From an uncultured Afifella sp. (GTDB taxonomy: Bacteria; Pseudomonadota; Alphaproteobacteria; Rhizobiales; Afifellaceae), in contig CAMYKZ010000007.1 in NCBI GenBank assembly GCA_947259045.1, forward strand, positions 1-62,292: 62,292 nt of DNA, in the 5' to 3' direction. The notes beneath the pieces were generated by a model that saw nothing but the letters and a program-made list of their open reading frames with translations, searched no databases and was not told the origin of the DNA. Of the stretch, positions 1 through 7,815 are shown piece by piece; position 1 is the stretch's first letter, and each line of letters starts with the position of its first letter. Both the position numbers and the translations under genes were made by a program.

Positions 1-17
1 CTTGACGGTCCGGTGCA

Positions 18-1100
18 TCATCGGGTGGGCAAGATCGGTGGCGCGCATCCTCGGTCAATATGCCTTGCGACATCGACCGCCTCGGGCAAGGGGGTTTGGC
101 GGACGAGGAAATCCGTAAAGCAACGCGCATAATAGGGCGCCTGCAATGCCCCCTTCGAACCAAGCCCGTTGAAAAAGCCGAGCCGTTTTTCGCCCGGATG
201 CAGCCCGGCAAGAACCTTGCTTTCAGACAGGATCGGCCGCACCGCCGCGCGGTGTTCAAGTACGGTGTAAGGGACGTGAAAGAACTCCTTCAGCCGCCGT
301 TCGATTTCGCGGCGGGCGGCCGGATCGGGCTGCCGGTCGAGGCGTTTCCAGTCATATGTCGAACCGACGCTGAAAATGTCGGGGTCCGCCGTCGGCGCCA
401 GCCAGATGCCGCGATGCAGGCTCTGTGCCGGCACGGACCGGTGGAAGCGGACGCTCAGGATGTCGCCCTTGGCAGCATTGAACGGTACCGACGAAAAATA
501 CGGGTTGCGGGCCGCCGCGTAGCCTTCGCAGGAAATCACAAGCCGGCTCTGATGCCGGCCGACGCGAACGCCGGAGCCGAACGCCACATCCCTTTGCCAG
601 TCGAGGTTCATCGGCTCGAATGCCAGCACGGCGCGCGATGCCTCAAGATAGGCCGGCACGTCCAATTGCGCCGCATGCATGGCAAAACCGCCGGCGCCGG
701 CGTCGCCCAGTTCAGCATCGAGCAGCGGCGCGGGCTGGGGGGTCAACAGATGCGCCTGATAATCTGGCCGCCCACGCCGCTCTGACCAGTTTTGCCGTTC
801 CGCCTGCGATCGGAAAAGCCGCAGCGCAATCCGGTCGTGGAAGAACGTCCTTCCCGTCTGCCGTTCGGTCCAGGTGAAAAACCGGCCGGCGGCGGCCATG
901 AGCTCATCATAATTCCGGCTCTTCACAAGACGCTGGCCGGTAATGGGCGTGATCAGCCCGGCGGCAATTTTCGACGATGTGACAGGCTCGTCCGCGTCAA
1001 CGACCAGCACCTGCTTGCCTGCCGCCCGCAAAAACCAGGCGAGCGTCGTTCCGGCCAGTCCCTGGCCGACAATGATCACGTCCCAGGCCGCGTCAGCCAT
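18..1100 (-). CDS. DadA-like FAD-dependent oxidoreductase
   Basis: A 360-residue flavoenzyme of the D-amino-acid oxidase (DAO) superfamily. The N-terminus has a Rossmann fold with GQGLAG at residues 12-17 (GxGxxG) and a following VVDAD strand end that would bind the FAD ribose. The C-terminal GFFNGLGSKGALQAP segment is the usual second FAD contact near the end of DAO proteins. The family oxidises amines or amino acids; the substrate cannot be read from the sequence. No signal peptide is visible, so it is probably cytosolic. It lies 38 bases downstream of the CRP-family gene on the same strand and could be the last gene of that transcript. Confidence 0.85.
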   Translation of the reverse strand: MADAAWDVIIVGQGLAGTTLAWFLRAAGKQVLVVDADEPVTSSKIAAGLITPITGQRLVKSRNYDELMAAAGRFFTWTERQTGRTFFHDRIALRLFRSQAERQNWSERRGRPDYQAHLLTPQPAPLLDAELGDAGAGGFAMHAAQLDVPAYLEASRAVLAFEPMNLDWQRDVAFGSGVRVGRHQSRLVISCEGYAAARNPYFSSVPFNAAKGDILSVRFHRSVPAQSLHRGIWLAPTADPDIFSVGSTYDWKRLDRQPDPAARREIERRLKEFFHVPYTVLEHRAAVRPILSESKVLAGLHPGEKRLGFFNGLGSKGALQAPYYARCFTDFLVRQTPLPEAVDVARHIDRGCAPPILPTR

Positions 1101-1138
1101 GCCGCAACGGCTCCCGACTTCCAGATCGCATGCGGTCT

Positions 1139-1837
1139 TCAGATCCCGGCCAGCTCACGCAGGGTCTGCTCGTGTTCAAGGCAGTAATAATGGCTGATGC
1201 GGCTGATGATCTTGTCTTCGCGCCAGCTGTTGAGCATGCGGTTGACGTTTTCCCGGCTCGATCCCGTCATCCGGGCCAGTTCGACCTGGGTGATCTTCTG
1301 GCGGATGATCGTCCGCCCGTCGTCCAGCGGATGGCCGAGGCACCTGGCAAGCTGCAACAGGACGTTGGCCAGCCGGCCGCCGAGCGGCAGAAGCAGGTAG
1401 GCGGCAAAGGCTTCGTTTGTCGCCCGCAGCCGAGTGCTGATGATACTCAGCATCTGCCGGTAGACCGCCGGAGATTCCTCGGCAAACCGGTTGAAGCTGC
1501 GGCTGTCGAGAAAGGCGAGGGAGGAGGGCTTCAGGGCTGCGGCGGATGCTGACCGGGGCATCCCGTCGATCAGTCCCATCTCGCCGATAACGTCGCCGGC
1601 GCCAAGCAAAGCGAGCAGGGATTCCTCGCCTTGCGGCGATTGCGCAAAAATGCTCAGCACGCCGTCGACGACGATGTAACAACCGTCCGACCGGTCGCCC
1701 TGGCGGAACAGGAGCGCGCCGGCCTTTACGTCCACGAGCCGGCACAACCGCGCCAAACCGTCAAGCTTGGCACGCTCCAATCCGGAAAAGAGGGCCGATT
1801 TCTCAAAGAATGACCCGTCAGGCAGAATTTTCTCCAC
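1139..1837 (-). CDS. CRP-family transcriptional regulator with cAMP-type pocket
   Basis: A 232-residue Crp/Fnr regulator. Residues about 15-130 are a cyclic-nucleotide-binding beta roll. Its phosphate-binding cassette keeps G85-E86 and R95-S96-A97, as in true cAMP binders. There is no N-terminal Cys cluster, so it is not an FNR-type oxygen sensor. The C-terminal winged helix has the recognition helix SSRENVNRM (194-202). R195, E196 and R200 occupy the positions by which E. coli CRP (R180, E181, R185) reads GTGA, so a TGTGA-N6-TCACA target is expected, and one lies upstream at 2531-2546. The start is GTG with no clear Shine-Dalgarno; a TAG upstream in frame and no ATG leave few alternatives. 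Confidence 0.9.
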   Translation of the reverse strand: MEKILPDGSFFEKSALFSGLERAKLDGLARLCRLVDVKAGALLFRQGDRSDGCYIVVDGVLSIFAQSPQGEESLLALLGAGDVIGEMGLIDGMPRSASAAALKPSSLAFLDSRSFNRFAEESPAVYRQMLSIISTRLRATNEAFAAYLLLPLGGRLANVLLQLARCLGHPLDDGRTIIRQKITQVELARMTGSSRENVNRMLNSWREDKIISRISHYYCLEHEQTLRELAGI

Positions 1838-1970
1838 GGGCGCAATGATAGCATCTTGTCCGCCGCTCTAGAAGCCTGCGCGCAATCCATGCGGAATCGA
1901 TAGGCAATCCGGTGCGGAAACCTGTGACCGATCCGCGCTGTTCGCCGCACCAGAAGCCGAAAGGCATCAT
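1818..1970 (-). CDS. Possible 50-residue ORF with CxxC, doubtful
   Basis: An open frame of 50 codons between the third micropeptide and the CRP gene, overlapping the CRP start by 20 bases. It starts MMPFGFWCGEQRG and ends with a basic stretch and CYHCARGE, giving a CxxC pair at residues 40-43. There is no convincing Shine-Dalgarno sequence and I know no family for it. It is listed because it fills most of the gap between the micropeptides and the regulator; chance is a fair alternative explanation. Confidence 0.2.
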   Translation of the reverse strand: MMPFGFWCGEQRGSVTGFRTGLPIDSAWIARRLLERRTRCYHCARGENSA

Positions 1971-2003
1971 CTGCCAAACGCGGAACCTGCGGTCTGTCTC
2001 GCT

Positions 2004-2090
2004 CTACGCCACGAGACTGGCGAAGATCAGGACGGAAATACAGATGATCAGCCAGACGATGATGAATATCCGGTCGTTTGTCGCACGCAT
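2004..2090 (-). CDS. 28-residue membrane micropeptide (third of three)
   Basis: A 28-codon ORF starting MRATNDRIFIIVWL and ending IFASLVA. Residues 8-28 form one uninterrupted hydrophobic helix, so it should be a single-span inner-membrane peptide with a short charged N-terminus (R2, D6, R7). AGGGAG stands 8 bases before the ATG, a strong Shine-Dalgarno for an ORF this small. It sits in series with two other micropeptides on the same strand, between a CRP-type promoter and the CRP-family gene. No family is recognised and no function is claimed. Confidence 0.55.
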   Translation of the reverse strand: MRATNDRIFIIVWLIICISVLIFASLVA

Positions 2091-2201
2091 CGAATCCACT
2101 CCCTTGGTTGCGTTCGGCGGCGCAGCAGGGGGACGGGCGGGGTCGGGCTTGCGCCTGTGCCGTCCGTCCGGCGCCGCTGCGGTGGAATGTCGGCGCTCCG
2201 G

Positions 2202-2288
2202 TCAGCCGATATAGGGCATCGCCATGATGCCGGCTGAAAGGAATGTAAGCGCAAAAAACAGAACGGTTCGCCAAAGAATATCGATCAT
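2202..2288 (-). CDS. 28-residue membrane micropeptide (second of three)
   Basis: A 28-codon ORF starting MIDILWRTVLFFALTF and ending MAMPYIG. Residues about 8-24 are a continuous hydrophobic segment, predicting one membrane span. The sequence before the ATG is GGGGAGGAAAGACA, placing GGAGG at ideal distance; this is among the best ribosome-binding sites in the window. Same strand and direction as its two neighbours, with gaps of about 55 bases before it and about 110 bases after it. The length matches the small membrane subunits or modulators known from other systems (CydX/KdpF-sized), but the sequence does not match any I recognise. Confidence 0.6.
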   Translation of the reverse strand: MIDILWRTVLFFALTFLSAGIMAMPYIG

Positions 2289-2343
2289 TGTCTTTCCTCC
2301 CCGAGCGCTCCGAAGAGCTCTCTCTGAGCTGTTGCATTATTCT

Positions 2344-2475
2344 TTATTCGTTCGTGGCATAGGCAAACGTTGTGACGGCAGGCCCGCTGTCATGCAGCAG
2401 GTTGATTGTCATCGGTGAAAACGCGAACAGGAAGATCATGATGCTTGCGGTGATGATGTGGTTGACTGTGAGCAT
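2344..2475 (-). CDS. 43-residue membrane micropeptide (first of three)
   Basis: A 43-codon ORF starting MLTVNHIITASIMIFLFAF. Residues about 7-24 are hydrophobic and the last 18 or so are polar (including LLHDSGPAV), so a single membrane span with a short exposed C-terminal tail is likely. GGGAGG lies 5 bases before the ATG. It is the first ORF after the predicted CRP-dependent promoter, with a leader of about 22 bases. Family unknown. Confidence 0.55.
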   Translation of the reverse strand: MLTVNHIITASIMIFLFAFSPMTINLLHDSGPAVTTFAYATNE

Positions 2476-2503
2476 TGTATCCTCCCGGGTTGCTGTTTCC
2501 TGA

Positions 2504-2531
2504 AAGATAAGGGTGCTGCGGAAGCGTCCAA
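2504..2531 (-). promoter_or_regulatory. Predicted sigma-70 promoter of the micropeptide-CRP operon
   Basis: Read on the minus strand, TTGGAC (2531-2526) and TATCTT (2509-2504) are separated by 16 bases. Transcription would start near 2497, about 22 bases before the first micropeptide ATG at 2475. The CRP-type box overlaps the -35 by one base. The spacing was counted by eye and the start site is an estimate. Confidence 0.5.
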
Positions 2532-2546
2532 GTGATGTGCGTCACA
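2531..2546 (-). promoter_or_regulatory. CRP-type operator, class II position
   Basis: AGTGATGTGCGTCACA on the plus strand is AGTGA-N6-TCACA, nine of ten bases of the CRP half-sites TGTGA-N6-TCACA. Its centre (2538.5) lies about 41.5 bases upstream of the inferred start near 2497. That is the exact spacing of class II CRP-activated promoters, where CRP touches the RNA polymerase alpha subunit and sigma. The downstream operon encodes a CRP-family regulator whose recognition helix carries the matching R-E-x3-R residues, so autoregulation is the simplest reading. Confidence 0.65.
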
Positions 2547-2709
2547 CATTGGCCGTTTTTGCTTTAATGGAGATTTTTTGGGCGTGCGGCTGCGGGAGCC
2601 GCGCAGGGTGGCTCAATCAAGGTTCCAAGAGCAGCACCTGCAGCCGTTTTCCAGCCGGCGCGAAACCGAACCGGTTGCGTTGGTCCTGCCTGCTTGCCGC
2701 AAATTGCTG

Positions 2710-4455
2710 TTATTCGGGCAGGCCAGCGCTCAATAGCATTTCAGAAAAGAAATCCAGATGTTCGCTGTTCGCATATGGCAGTGTTTTGCGGACAAAGACG
2801 AGATTAAAGTCCGGGCTTGCCTGGCAGATTTGCTGAACAATGGATTTTGCATTTTTCACGCGTCCGAGCGCCGCGTGACAGGCTGCAAGCAACGCAAGAG
2901 CATTCGCGTGGCCAGGCATGGTCGTTACCGCGCGTTCCAATTGCCGAAGAGCCTCATCATATCGCCCCAGAATAAAGAGGGCACGGCCACGAAACAGCAG
3001 ATACAGACCAGGGTAATGCGGATTGAGACGCATTGCGGTATCGATTTCTCGAAGCGAGTCGTCCGCCTTCCCGGCCCAGCCGAGCGCCCAAGCTAACATG
3101 CTTCGAAAAAAGGCATTTGATGGATTGAGCGCCAACGTATGGCGAAATTCTTCGATACCCCGGTCATGGGCGCGGTCGCGCCAGATGTGAGACCAGCCGA
3201 GCGCACAGTGCGCCCAGGGTTCCCTGTCATCAGCCGTGACGGCGAGGAGCGCATGTTCATAGGCGCGTTCGAAGGAGTGTGCGACGTCCTCGCCCCATCC
3301 GTTGGACCCTTCGGTTATGTGCGTCCAGGCAACCAGCGCATGTGCTCTCGCGAATTCGGGATCGATACTCACTGCCAGCTCAGCTTCGGATCGGGCCAGT
3401 AAAGTTTCGCGCGGCGAGAACGTCCAGACCAGATCCATTGCTTTTAGAGCGTGATCATATGCATTGGCTGCGTCGGGACTGCCTGTCAGCGAGCGTCTGT
3501 AGTGGCGCCGCATTACCTGACCGGCGAGCGTATTTACAATCACCCCGGTTATTTCGTCCTGAACAGCAAAGATATCTTCGATTTCACGATCGAACCGTTC
3601 AGCCCAGATGTGTTTTCTCGTCGTGGCGTCAATAAGCTGCGTTGTGACCCTTACTCGGTTGCCTGCACGTCTGACACTGCCCTCCAGGATGTATTGTACG
3701 CCGAGCTCCCGGGCGATCTCATCTCGATCTTGAGACCGGTCCCTGTAGGCGAATGCCGATTGGCGAGCGATGACAAACAACTCGTCGTAACGGGACAGGT
3801 CAGTAATGATGTCGTCTGTTATGCCGTCGGAGAAATACGCCTGCTCCGGGTCGCCAGACATGTTCGTAAAAGGAAGAACCGCTACGGAGGGTTTGTCGGG
3901 GAGCGGAAGCGGCTTGGCCTGCGCGGTTGCGGGCGCAGCCGTGGCATGCCGGTAAACCCGGATAGGTTCGGCAACATTTTTGAGACGACGTTCTCCTAAA
4001 TCCTCAAACTCCGCCTTCACTTTGCCCTTTGCCTGACGGTATGCATCGTCGGATATGCAAATACCACCGGGCTCGGCCAATCCTTCTAGGCGTGCCGCAA
4101 TATTAACGCCATCACCGTGGATATCCTCGCCTTTGACAATGACGTCACCCAAGTTGATGCCGATGCGAAATTCCATCCGGTCGCTTTTAACGGCAGTCGC
4201 ATCCCGCTTGGCCATTTCGGTCTGCCAAGCGACCGCGCAAGCGAGGGCATCCGCCACACTGGCAAACTCAACCAGCAAACCGTCGCCCATCCAATTGACA
4301 ACGCGTCCACGGTGGTCGGCAATAAGGGGTTCAATGATCTCCTGCCGGAGCACGGTCAGACGTTGTAGAGTGCCGGCCTCGTCTGCGCCCATCAGCCGGG
4401 TGTAGCCAGCAATATCGGCAACGAGTATCGCGGCAAGCCTGCGTTCCAAGTCCAT
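2710..4455 (-). CDS. Class III adenylate cyclase with TolB-like and TPR regions
   Basis: A 581-residue cyclase of the type common in rhizobia. Residues 1-170 are the CHD catalytic domain. D14 (VADIAGYTRL) and D58 (WMGDGLLVEF) are the two metal-binding aspartates, and N118/R122 in GDGVNIAARLEG stabilise the transition state, so the site looks intact. A Pro/Ala linker leads to a TolB/FlgO-like region at about 188-310 (VAVLPFTNMSGDPEQAYFSD). Several TPR-like helices follow at about 330-560. No membrane segment is seen. It should convert ATP to cAMP in the cytosol; GTP is less likely but not excluded. Its stop is 234 bases before the first micropeptide of the CRP operon on the same strand, suggesting one signalling locus. 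Confidence 0.9.
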   Translation of the reverse strand: MDLERRLAAILVADIAGYTRLMGADEAGTLQRLTVLRQEIIEPLIADHRGRVVNWMGDGLLVEFASVADALACAVAWQTEMAKRDATAVKSDRMEFRIGINLGDVIVKGEDIHGDGVNIAARLEGLAEPGGICISDDAYRQAKGKVKAEFEDLGERRLKNVAEPIRVYRHATAAPATAQAKPLPLPDKPSVAVLPFTNMSGDPEQAYFSDGITDDIITDLSRYDELFVIARQSAFAYRDRSQDRDEIARELGVQYILEGSVRRAGNRVRVTTQLIDATTRKHIWAERFDREIEDIFAVQDEITGVIVNTLAGQVMRRHYRRSLTGSPDAANAYDHALKAMDLVWTFSPRETLLARSEAELAVSIDPEFARAHALVAWTHITEGSNGWGEDVAHSFERAYEHALLAVTADDREPWAHCALGWSHIWRDRAHDRGIEEFRHTLALNPSNAFFRSMLAWALGWAGKADDSLREIDTAMRLNPHYPGLYLLFRGRALFILGRYDEALRQLERAVTTMPGHANALALLAACHAALGRVKNAKSIVQQICQASPDFNLVFVRKTLPYANSEHLDFFSEMLLSAGLPE

Positions 4456-4592
4456 CCTCCAACATCGTCAGACTAGCCAGAAAGAACGGGCAAATCTATA
4501 GCTTGAGCTAGCTGGGTCTTACTTCCGCGAACGCCGCTTGCCTTGGCCTGTGCGATATGTTCTCATTATGTTCTATCCGAACGGAGTGAACA

Positions 4593-5489
4593 ATGGCGCG
4601 CCGGCAGCTTTATGACGATGTAATGGATGTCGCGCTCAGGGCGACGCTGGAAAAGAACGGCTTCAGCCGCAAGACCCGGCGCGATTATGTCCGTGAGCAG
4701 CCGGACCGGATGTGGTATTTCGAATTGGAGATGGCGCCTGATCCATGGCCAGGCTTTGAGGCGACTGCGACGGTCTTCTTGCCGGAACTTGATGCAATCA
4801 TGGAAAAATATGCGCCTGGCATCGGCGGGCTGTGCGCCGAGCGCCGCAACCATGCCCATATCTCCGCTTCGATTCCCGAACTGATGCAGGTCGCTGCTGG
4901 TCATGATTTTTATACATCGAGGCGGGGACCGGCGTCCAGAAATTGGTCAGAGGCCCAGCAACGCGCGCAAAGCGATCCGGTCATGGAATATCAACAGCGT
5001 GGTTTTTGGGTTCTTCCTCAATACGCTTATGAGCTTAACCTCGATTTGGAAGAAGAGCGGCATCGGCTCAGGAAGGGGAGACAGGAACTGGGATTATTTC
5101 TCGACGAGCAATGGCGCATTCACGCCCTGGCTTGGTACTTCCGATGCAATGATCCGCTTTTTGTCGTCAACTGGATTGAGACAGATGAATTTTACTCTGA
5201 CCATTATGACATATCCGCCGCGGTGCTTTGCCATATGGCCGGTGACAATGGAAAAGCCGCGTCTTATCTGCAGCGGCGCTTTGAGGACGCCCGTCTCTCA
5301 TATGATGAAATATACAAAAATTTCTACAAACGGCAGCGCGGCAACTGGTTTCAGCGCGTTTGGGCCGGTGGTTATGTGTGGACTGAAGAAAGGGTGGCTG
5401 CCGAAGCAAAGGCAGAGTTGACGCTCTTGGCCAATCTGGCCAAGGCTGGCCGCAATCTGGCGGCAGGCCTTGGCATAAGCGGGGTTTGA
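4593..5489 (+). CDS. Unrecognised protein, possibly DUF4304-like
   Basis: A 298-residue soluble protein with no signal peptide or membrane span. The first 100 residues (ATLEKNGFSRKTRRDYVRE, then a block with YFELEM and TATVFLPELDAIM) loosely recall DUF4304 proteins, but this is weak. The middle is rich in charge (EEERHRLRKGRQ) and the C-terminus is helical. GGAG lies 7 bases before the ATG. It is transcribed away from the cyclase gene from a 137-base divergent region. Base composition is visibly lower in GC than in most of the window, which may mean recent acquisition. No function is proposed. Confidence 0.7.
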   Translation: MARRQLYDDVMDVALRATLEKNGFSRKTRRDYVREQPDRMWYFELEMAPDPWPGFEATATVFLPELDAIMEKYAPGIGGLCAERRNHAHISASIPELMQVAAGHDFYTSRRGPASRNWSEAQQRAQSDPVMEYQQRGFWVLPQYAYELNLDLEEERHRLRKGRQELGLFLDEQWRIHALAWYFRCNDPLFVVNWIETDEFYSDHYDISAAVLCHMAGDNGKAASYLQRRFEDARLSYDEIYKNFYKRQRGNWFQRVWAGGYVWTEERVAAEAKAELTLLANLAKAGRNLAAGLGISGV

Positions 5490-5691
5490 CTATTGATCAG
5501 TATGTCGCGAAGATTCATTGCCACACGATCACCATCAGCACATTCAATTGAGTGAAGGTTTCCGGGACATCACGCACGGCTCATTCCGCCAGCGTCGGGT
5601 TGGCTGCGGCCATCAGTTTCATGTCGCATCGAAAATGATCGCCACGACGCCGGCCTGCAGGATGGCGGCGGCTGGCGTCCCGCCCGGTGCT

Positions 5692-7080
5692 TCACCGCCG
5701 GGCGGTCACAATCATCGGCAGCCCGCCTTGCGGCTGCGTGGTCAATTTCTGCACCGGCCAGGGCTTGCAGTCTTGCGTGCAGTCGAAGCGGAACCGGGAG
5801 AGCAGCACGGCCAGTGCGATCACAGCTTCCAGGAGGGCGAAGCCCGCGCCGATGCAGATCCGCGGTCCGGCGCCGAACGGCAGGTACTGATAGCGGTCGA
5901 TCGTTTCGCGGTTTTCTGGCCAGAACCGCGACGGAATAAAGGCGTCCGGCATCTCCCACAGCGCCCGGTGGCGGTGCAGCGTCCATGGCATGATCAGCAC
6001 GGTCACGTCCCTGGGGATGACGCAGTCGCCGTAGCGGTCGTCGGCAAGTGCTGCACGGTTGATCGACGGCGCCGGTGGATAAAGCCGCATCGCCTCCTCG
6101 AAGGCGGCGCGCGTTTTCGGCAGGGCGTCGAGCCATTTCTGCGGCGGCGGAACATCGCCGGCGAAGAAAGCGTCGATTTCGTCCTCGACGAACTGCCGCT
6201 CGCCCGCCGCATTGGCAAGGCAATAGAGTGTCCAGCCGAGCGCCCGCGCAGTGGTCTCGTGTCCGGCGCCGATGAAGGTGATGATGTTGTCGTTGATCTC
6301 GTCGGCGGACAGCCCGTCCGGGCCTTCCCGGCGCAAGAGCAGTGTCAGGAAATCGTCCGGCACGTCGATTCCGCTTTCGATCTTTTTGCGCCGGGCGCCG
6401 AGCGTGTCGTCAACGATCTTGCGGAACTGGGCCATCACCTTGTTGCCGCGCAGCCGGGTCGGCCGCGGGATCCAGTGCGGCGCCTTGACCAGGTCGAGCG
6501 GGTCGACCCGGCCCATCGTGTGTAAAAGGGTTTCCACGTCGCCGGCGAAATCGTCCGTGGCGGTCACGATGTCGCCGGAAAAAAGCGTCTGCGACAGGAT
6601 GTCGAACGTCAGTTCCGTCATGTCGCGGGCAATGTCGCGTACCGCGCCGGACGCTGCCGCGGCATCGTAGTGTCCGGCGTAGGCTTGTGTCCGCTCCAGC
6701 ATCGCCTGGGCGAATCCGTCGATATGGCGCGGGGTGAAGACCGGCGCCATGGCCTTGCGTGACCGCTTCCATGTCGGCCCCTCAGCGGTCAGAAGCCCGT
6801 CGCGCAGGATCGGCCGGAGGATCAGCTGGCGGATCGTCCCCATCCGGTAGTTTTTCGCATTGTCGACGAGGACGTGGCGGATCAGTCCCGGATCGTTGGC
6901 GATCAGAGTGCGTTCGTTGATGAACCTGGTGTGGATCCACGGATCCTCGTAAGACGGCTCGCCCCAGACTTCGAGCGGATTGCGCAGGACCGTCCGGATG
7001 ATGTCGAGAAAACCCGGTATCTCCTCGCGCTTGCGCGGTACCGGAGCCGGCGGAACGAAAGGTTGCGGCAGTGTGTCCAT
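5692..7080 (-). CDS. Cytochrome P450
   Basis: A 462-residue soluble bacterial P450. The oxygen-activating I-helix motif GAGHETT is at 271-277, the ExxR pair is E329/R332, and the heme loop FGAGPRICIGAG puts the thiolate ligand at C409. All signature residues are present, so it should be active with ferredoxin or another redox partner, none of which is encoded nearby. The substrate is unknown. The gene follows gntR on the same strand after a 72-base gap and might be a distal member of that transcript, though its chemistry has no obvious tie to the hydroxyacid genes. Confidence 0.95.
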   Translation of the reverse strand: MDTLPQPFVPPAPVPRKREEIPGFLDIIRTVLRNPLEVWGEPSYEDPWIHTRFINERTLIANDPGLIRHVLVDNAKNYRMGTIRQLILRPILRDGLLTAEGPTWKRSRKAMAPVFTPRHIDGFAQAMLERTQAYAGHYDAAAASGAVRDIARDMTELTFDILSQTLFSGDIVTATDDFAGDVETLLHTMGRVDPLDLVKAPHWIPRPTRLRGNKVMAQFRKIVDDTLGARRKKIESGIDVPDDFLTLLLRREGPDGLSADEINDNIITFIGAGHETTARALGWTLYCLANAAGERQFVEDEIDAFFAGDVPPPQKWLDALPKTRAAFEEAMRLYPPAPSINRAALADDRYGDCVIPRDVTVLIMPWTLHRHRALWEMPDAFIPSRFWPENRETIDRYQYLPFGAGPRICIGAGFALLEAVIALAVLLSRFRFDCTQDCKPWPVQKLTTQPQGGLPMIVTARR

Positions 7081-7152
7081 GTCACGTCTCAGCCTTTGAA
7101 CTCTATATGGTCATTCCTGCCGTCTCTGTCCAAGCCTGATTACGCGCACCGC

Positions 7153-7815
7153 TCATTCCTCCAGCGTCGCTTTCACCGCGTCCAGCTTGTTCGCCAGATG
7201 CCGCTTCAGCACATCGCCCAGCCGCTTGCCGTCGCGCGCTTGCAATGCCGCCAGGATCTCCTCATGTTCGGCCACAGCCGCCGCCCAGCGCTTCGGCGTC
7301 ATGTTGGCGCGGTAGCGGGCGCGCCGCACCCGGCCGGCCAGGCCGTGCTGCATTCTGGCCAGCGTCGGATTGTCGGCGGCCATCAGGATCATGTCGTGGA
7401 TCATCTCATTGTCGCGGAAATAATCGCTGAGTTCGCCGGCCCGGTAATGGGCCACCATACGAGTGTGCACCTTGCCGATCGCGGCAACTCCACGGTCGGA
7501 AATGTTGGCGCAGGCAAGCTCGCCTGCCAGTCCCTCCAGCGCCCCCATGACAGGAAACGCCTCGTCGAGATCGGCCGCCGTCAGTTTCGAGACCCGCGCG
7601 CCGCGGTTGGGCACAATCTCCACCAGCCCTTCGCCTGCCAGAACCTTGAGAGCCTCGCGCAGCGGTGTGCGCGAGACGTGGAAGCGGTCGCATATCTCCT
7701 GCTCGCCGAGCTTTTCGCCGGGCGGGAAATGCCCCTCGACAATCAAACTGCGCAGCCGGCCGACCAGTTCGGCGTGCAGCGTCTTTCGTTCAATCGGGTC
7801 TGCAAGGGACGTCAT
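7153..7815 (-). CDS. GntR-family (FCD) transcriptional regulator
   Basis: A 220-residue regulator. Residues about 10-75 are a GntR winged helix (EICDRFHVSRTPLREALKVL, then GLVEIVPNRGARV). The remaining helices are an FCD ligand domain containing the usual Asp/His residues (DNEMIHDM, AEHEEIL, LKRHL) that bind a metal and a carboxylate effector. A longer frame runs upstream, but the ATG at 7815 has AAGGAG eight bases before it and overlaps the dehydrogenase stop as ATGA, so translational coupling supports this start. It probably represses the operon it ends and perhaps the divergent aminotransferase/TRAP genes through the palindrome at 10943-10952. Confidence 0.92.
   Translation of the reverse strand: MTSLADPIERKTLHAELVGRLRSLIVEGHFPPGEKLGEQEICDRFHVSRTPLREALKVLAGEGLVEIVPNRGARVSKLTAADLDEAFPVMGALEGLAGELACANISDRGVAAIGKVHTRMVAHYRAGELSDYFRDNEMIHDMILMAADNPTLARMQHGLAGRVRRARYRANMTPKRWAAAVAEHEEILAALQARDGKRLGDVLKRHLANKLDAVKATLEE

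Noticed and set aside
1139..1837. The CRP-family regulator as an FNR/FixK oxygen regulator
   Set aside because: It has no N-terminal cysteine cluster, keeps the cAMP phosphate cassette and has a CRP-type recognition helix; no TTGAT-N4-ATCAA box was seen near it.
2586..2602. GCGGCT-GCGGG-AGCCGC stem-loop as terminator of the cyclase gene
   Set aside because: The adjacent T-run is on the wrong side for minus-strand transcription (it reads as A-run in the RNA), so it does not fit a rho-independent terminator in that direction.
5490..5691. A possible gene between the orphan protein and the P450
   Set aside because: Only frames under 20 codons with poor starts, or antisense extensions, are present.
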